This document shows positions 60,040 to 64,000 of a DNA stretch of 64,000 nucleotides, in pieces. Both the position numbers and the translations under genes were made by a program. This DNA is from Oxytricha trifallax. Taxonomy: Eukaryota; Ciliophora; Spirotrichea; Sporadotrichida; Oxytrichidae. How positions within the stretch are numbered: the first letter of the stretch is position 1; each line of letters starts with the position of its first letter. The notes beneath the pieces are model-generated. The model was not told the origin of the DNA. It worked only from the letters and a program-made list of their open reading frames with translations, and ran no database searches. The stretch is taken from positions 1 through 64,000 of the forward strand of contig ARYC01019489.1 in assembly GCA_000711775.1 (NCBI GenBank), given 5' to 3'.

Positions 60040-61499
60040 ATTGTGCTTAACTCAAAAATTTTTTATCTGCTTGTCTTTGTGATTCCTCTTAAATCTTGCT
60101 GTCTTTAGTTGTTCTAGAATATCATCTAATGATTATCTTGGATATGCTGGAGCTTTACTATGACTATCTCAACTATCTTCTTAATTTTATCGCAGATTTC
60201 TTCTTATTTTGTATGTTTAGCAGCCAAACTTATTGATTATTTCTCGTGCTTTGTTCCAAAGTATGACATAGTTTCCATAACGCTCTCTTATATAATAACG
60301 GCAATTGCCCATACATCCCACTGAACTGAGCCATTAGTCCATTTCTTTCTAATTGAGAAGTATCCAGGAGTGCCAAGAACTTTTGCCAAAGTCACTATCT
60401 CTTATCTTAAGGCTCTATTGAAATCGATAACTACGACTTCTAAAGGGCAGAGGTTAAGCATAATATTTTCAGGCTTCAAATCTCTATGAACATATCCCAG
60501 TTCATGCAACTCCTTGACACCCTTAATCATATCTGTAAGAATATCATTTAAGTCATCAGGATATCTATTATGATATAGATAGTCTCTTAAAGTCATTTCA
60601 AATTTCTTGAGCCTTAGTGCGATGAAACCATAGCTTAATATAACACCATTTAACTTAAGCAAGTTCTTGCAATCTCTTCTTTAGGCCTCTCTAAGAATCA
60701 TATATTCGTTAGCAAACTCATTTTAATACTGCTTATTTCTGATAAAATAGCTGAGAGGGTATACCTAGTATGCATACTCATCAACTACTATAAGCTTTGC
60801 CTTGTTAGGCACACTTATGTGCAAGTAATTATAAATGCAGCTACCAAATTCAATTGCATTTAATGCAGGAATACTCATTGTTTTCGCTTGGAAGCATGCT
60901 AAAACAGTATGATCTGCAGGCTAGTTCATTGATTCAAATCGACACTGTCTCTTGAGCTTCTCCTGTATGTCTCTTTAACACTCAAGTATTTTTGATTTTC
61001 AAATAGCAGGTACAAAGTATTAAGTCTCCTTATCTTAAATCAAGGATTCGCTAAGATGATGTTTTTTCATATACTTCTTAACCTTTTCTGAGTGATTGTA
61101 AGACTACATGCATGTTGTTCATTGGTACCTTCCATTCACTTTGTGATGTTTAAAATAGATCTTGGCCTTGCCAGAGTGTACCTCTATAATGTGCCTTTTA
61201 AAGCTAGTCTCAGTTGACAAGAAGTTTTAGCAGTCTTCACATTAAAATGTTTTAATTTTTTCTATTGGTTGCTGTTCCTTATCATCCTCAACCAATTCAG
61301 CTTATGTTTAAACTCCCATCTCTTCACTCTACTTCTTGTTTTAAACTTAAATTTTAAAGACCTCAGCTTCAAAATCTATAGCTCTTAGTTTAACCTCCTT
61401 TTCAATGTAAACTACTTCTGGTTTCTTGGAGGAGCCAAAGTTGAGCAATGATTAACATGTTTCAAGAGAAACTGCCTTACGATTTAAGTTAGCCGCCAT
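60040..61499 (-). pseudogene. TBE zinc-finger/protein-kinase gene, copy D
   Basis: ATG 61499 begins MAANLNRKAVSLETC. The first C2H2 finger is FQCEDCQNFLSTETSFKRHI then IEVHSG. In the second finger a Cys codon found in the other copies is TGA (YQ-stop-TTCMQSYNHS). The kinase part has LRKF-like lobes (LNGVILSYGFIALRLKKFEM) and the catalytic loop LGYVHRDLKPENIMLNL. It continues with VVVIDFNRALR (DFN for DFG), LGTPGYFSIRKKW and SVQWDVWAIAVII. This is the best-preserved kinase copy and matches the TBE1 57 kD protein. A TGA after FVPA, shared with copy A, lies in a 33-base GT...AG stretch that could be an intron. The stop is uncertain near 60040. Confidence 0.8.
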
Positions 61500-62060
61500 G
61501 TTCAAATTTAAATTTCTATAAGAATGCTCTCAAACCCTCTCTCGTTATAATTACACTGTATAGGTGTTGACACTGCAGCAAAAATAGTTTAATATAAGGT
61601 GTTAGAAGTCATATTTATACTTAGTTTATGACTATAACTTTTCTAATTTCATGCTTAATATTTTTTATTTTTGGTACCAACATTGAAAAAATAAGGTTGG
61701 TACTGGTACCAATTAGGTTTTGAACCAGATTGGAACTTTTCCATTAAAACTTCAATTTATTAAAAGTATATACTAATTAAGTTTTGGTACTATTAAATCG
61801 GTACCAAATAAAATTAAACGAATTTAGTACCAGTATTAATTATATTTAAACAAATTTAGTACTAATTTAATGGAACTAAATTGGAAAAAAAATGGAGCTC
61901 CATCTCTGAAGTTTGTTACAGCTTTTGCAAACTTTGTCCACGTATCTTTACAGGGTTGACCTTCTATAAGATTTCCATATTTAATAATATTAAACAATAG
62001 GATCTAGAACTCTATATAAATATCATAATTTGTAATACAATAAGAAGAGAAGGAACAAGG

Positions 62061-62773
62061 ATGGAATCTATAAGTACTACAAAGAAGAGGGTTGAAGCTT
62101 AAGAAATTATCTCAAGATTTAGAAGCAAGGAAGATCTATCGATATCTCACTCAACATGGTAAGTATGCAGCATATACTTAATCATATACTATAGTGAGAT
62201 TATTCCATCCAACGATGTAAGGTACTTAAATTTCATTTTTAAAAGCTATACTTTGTGATGAGAAGAAAGCCTTCAAAAACAATGAAATTAAGTTGATAGA
62301 AATACCAAACTACCCAGAGATTTCAGTCACTAATCTCTAGAGATGCGATGAAAGATGAAGAGTTGGTAGTTTATCTTCCTACCAAGAAACAACTCTCTAA
62401 CAAACTTCTAGAAAGGAGCTTCTTCTTTGGTGTTCTTGGCATTTTCAGAGAGAGTTATCTCAGAGAGATAATTGAAGACTTGCGGAGCTTAAGAAGCATC
62501 CTTACCTTTCTAGTAAGTTTTGACACATAACTTTGTAGGGAAACCTGGAATTGTTATATTCCTAATGAAAGAACATGCAAAGGTTCACAGAGAGAGAAAG
62601 TCATAGAATATTCATGAATTGAGCAAGAGACTTTATAAAGATTTTTAAAGCCAGATTAAATGAACATAGATGCAGGAGCTGGCACTAAAAGAAGAAATAT
62701 GAGCCCAAGAGAGCCATAATAAGAGGAAAAGAAGGAGAAGCCCAATACCTTTCTGGGTTAATTTAATATGTGA
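62061..62773 (+). pseudogene. TBE 22 kD-class gene, copy D, damaged
   Basis: ATG 62061 begins MESISTTKKRVEAQEIISRF. Relative to copies A and C it has a small loss near the end of exon 1, a TAG/ATG change near 62338, and a deletion of about 75 bases after REIIED, so the frame is broken. Both introns are still recognisable (GTAAGTATGC near 62160, and GTAAGTTTTG to TTTGTAG near 62513). It ends at TGA 62771-62773. Confidence 0.68.
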
Positions 62774-62779
62774 ACTTAT

Positions 62780-63834
62780 TTATTCATTTAAATATAAAAC
62801 TTATTTATAAACATTCATTCTTCCTCCTCTAGCACAAACTGTTGTCTCATCTATACTTTCTCTCTTGCAGCTACTCTGAATCAAGTCTACTGTATCTATA
62901 GGCAAGTCATGCATAAGGTGATATAGTAGCAATTTCTTGTAGTGGGTATTATTTTAACTCCAGTAGAATTCAATTCCATTAAATAAAGAGCTGTAAGGAA
63001 CATTGTATACAGGAGTAATGTTTAACTCTTCATAAGCTTTCTTAAACTCCTTAGTCTTATGAACTGAGAGATTGTCAACAAACAGGATGATCTCTTAATT
63101 GTTGTATTTATCACTCAGCTTATGTATAGCTTAATAGAGCGAGGATGTTTAACATAACTTTCTAATCCAGAGTATTCACTAATACCTGCTAAAATTGCAT
63201 GGGTTACAACCTTTACTTTCTATTCATAGACTTCTATATTATCATAGTTCTTACACCAAGACATATTAATAAAGGTGTTGAAGGTAAACACAGCTTCATC
63301 AGGGTGTATGAATTTAATGTTATTGTCAATAGCCCTATGCATTTCATCAAATATATAGTTTAAATTATAACTATAAAAAGAAACTGTAAAATCAATCACT
63401 CTCTTCACTCTGTTGACAGTATTAAAAGTAATACCATTTCTTCTATAAATATTGGCTATAAACTAAGGAGAGATACGCATATCAGGTAACTTACGATGAA
63501 TCATCACAGCTTGCTAGTCTAATGGAAAGTGTGACCAATACTTTAAAGTCTTCGAGTCGCAGAGGAAGTCAATATGAACCTGAGAGAACTTTTATTTTCT
63601 TGCAAGATGGGTTCAAGAACCAGAATTATAATGCTAAACAGGTAGCAAGCAGTGATACCTAGCAGATGAGGCACTCTTGCGTAATAACTTTGCTATAGCT
63701 GAATTATTTAGTACAGGTTTGGCTTAGTTTATATTAATACTCGTACCATACCTAAGCTTAAGCAGTAAATCTAAATATTACTCATCATAAATCGACCTAA
63801 ATTTCGCTAATTTCTATTTCTCATTTTTGCAATT
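62780..63834 (-). pseudogene. TBE transposase, copy D
   Basis: ATG 63834 matches the start in copies A and C. The frame around the first catalytic Asp is well kept (MKRVIDFTVSFYSYNLNY, FIHPDEAVFTFNTFINMSW, THAILAGISEYSGLESYV). The second Asp region is near 63090 (ILFVDNLSVHKTKE) and the Glu region near 62960-62990. A deletion between HPRSIK and the second Asp, plus frame changes, make it inactive. It is convergent with the 22 kD-class gene. Confidence 0.75.
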
Positions 63835-63968
63835 CGACCTATTTTCTCTACTAACCCCAATAAGACCCCAACTATACAGTACAAATCAAAGCACTTATAA
63901 ACCTCATTAAGGGGTTTTGGGGTTTTTAATCTTATGATTCAATCAACATTCAAGATCAATTAAATTTA

Positions 63969-64000
63969 GGGGGTGTAAGTCAGGGCAAAAATATTTTCAC
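63969..64000. repeat. Likely start of another foldback element
   Basis: The last 32 bases (GGGGGTGTAAGTCAGGGCAA then AAATATTTTCAC) resemble the end of the 816 bp element at 36709-37524, read from its right side (GGGTGGAGTCTAAGTTGGTG then CAAAAGTTATTTCCAC). The window stops inside it. Confidence 0.5.

Larger units (their letters stand above)
59913..63927. mobile_element. Telomere-bearing element (TBE-like), complete copy D
   Basis: The element is 4015 bp, with ends AAAAAACCCAAAACCCCTTA (left) and AAAAACCCCAAAACCCCTTA (right, read inward). The right end is an exact two-unit C4A4 telomere-like repeat. The TIR is about 70 bp (AATGAGGTTTATAAGTGC and TTTGATTTGTA). AAT is duplicated at 59910-59912 and 63928-63930. 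The gene order is the same as in copy A: kinase minus, 22 kD class plus, transposase minus. It is clearly more diverged from A and C than those are from each other. Confidence 0.9.

Noticed and set aside
1-64000. Polinton/Maverick-type element
   Set aside because: No protein-primed polymerase, packaging ATPase, capsid or retroviral-type integrase motif was recognised anywhere in the window.

Overview
The window looks like germline (micronuclear) DNA of a spirotrich ciliate related to Oxytricha, Sterkiella or Stylonychia. Two observations support this. First, long reading frames stay open only if TAA and TAG are read as glutamine and TGA as stop; the SF3 helicase gene at 44875-46233, for example, gives an unbroken protein of about 452 residues. 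Second, two 4.0-4.1 kb transposons have ends built of C4A4 telomere-like repeats (AAAAACCCCAAAACCCC), carry a transposase, a zinc-finger/kinase gene and a third gene of 22 kD class, and are flanked by AAT. That is the layout known for telomere-bearing elements (TBE) of Oxytricha, whose target duplications are ANT. The species is inferred. The DNA is very AT-rich, so long open frames are expected by chance under this code, and unrecognised frames are scored low for that reason.

Layout. 1-1640: one copy of a long repeat holding the end of a SecA-like helicase gene and a convergent coiled-coil gene. 4006-7034: a Q/N-rich gene split by a 1.5 kb terminal-inverted-repeat (TIR) element that carries a membrane-protein gene. 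7510-8482: an 820 bp repeat (second copy 17921-18739) and a hairpin repeat. 8940-13556: the fuller SecA-like gene and its convergent partner. 13560-15220: a Tc1/mariner-type transposase pseudogene. 17258-25030: AT-rich candidate genes, a CxxC protein and an SNF2-type ATPase.

26231-30733 is a foldback element containing complete TBE copy A. 33315-36255 is TBE copy C, truncated and inverted relative to A and nearly identical to it. Two small exon-like islands and a 74-residue coiled-coil gene lie between them. 36709-37524 is an 816 bp foldback element. 39467-43025 holds three candidate genes. 43835-44266 is a small inverted-repeat element. 44439-47226 is a TIR element encoding the SF3 helicase, with a second palindromic element inserted in its right arm. 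49541-54265 holds candidate genes, one interrupted by a foldback element. 54110-58476 is a large inverted duplication whose arms hold the same 5' flank and first 52 codons of two divergent genes. 59913-63927 is TBE copy D, placed inside an open reading frame. The window ends in what looks like the start of another foldback element.

Together the region records repeated nested insertion of TIR elements. Every duplication I can read cleanly is AAT or ATT, fitting the ANT preference of TBE-type transposases. Several elements sit inside open reading frames, as expected where germline insertions are removed when the somatic nucleus forms. No tRNA, rRNA, CRISPR array or bacterial-type regulatory site was seen.
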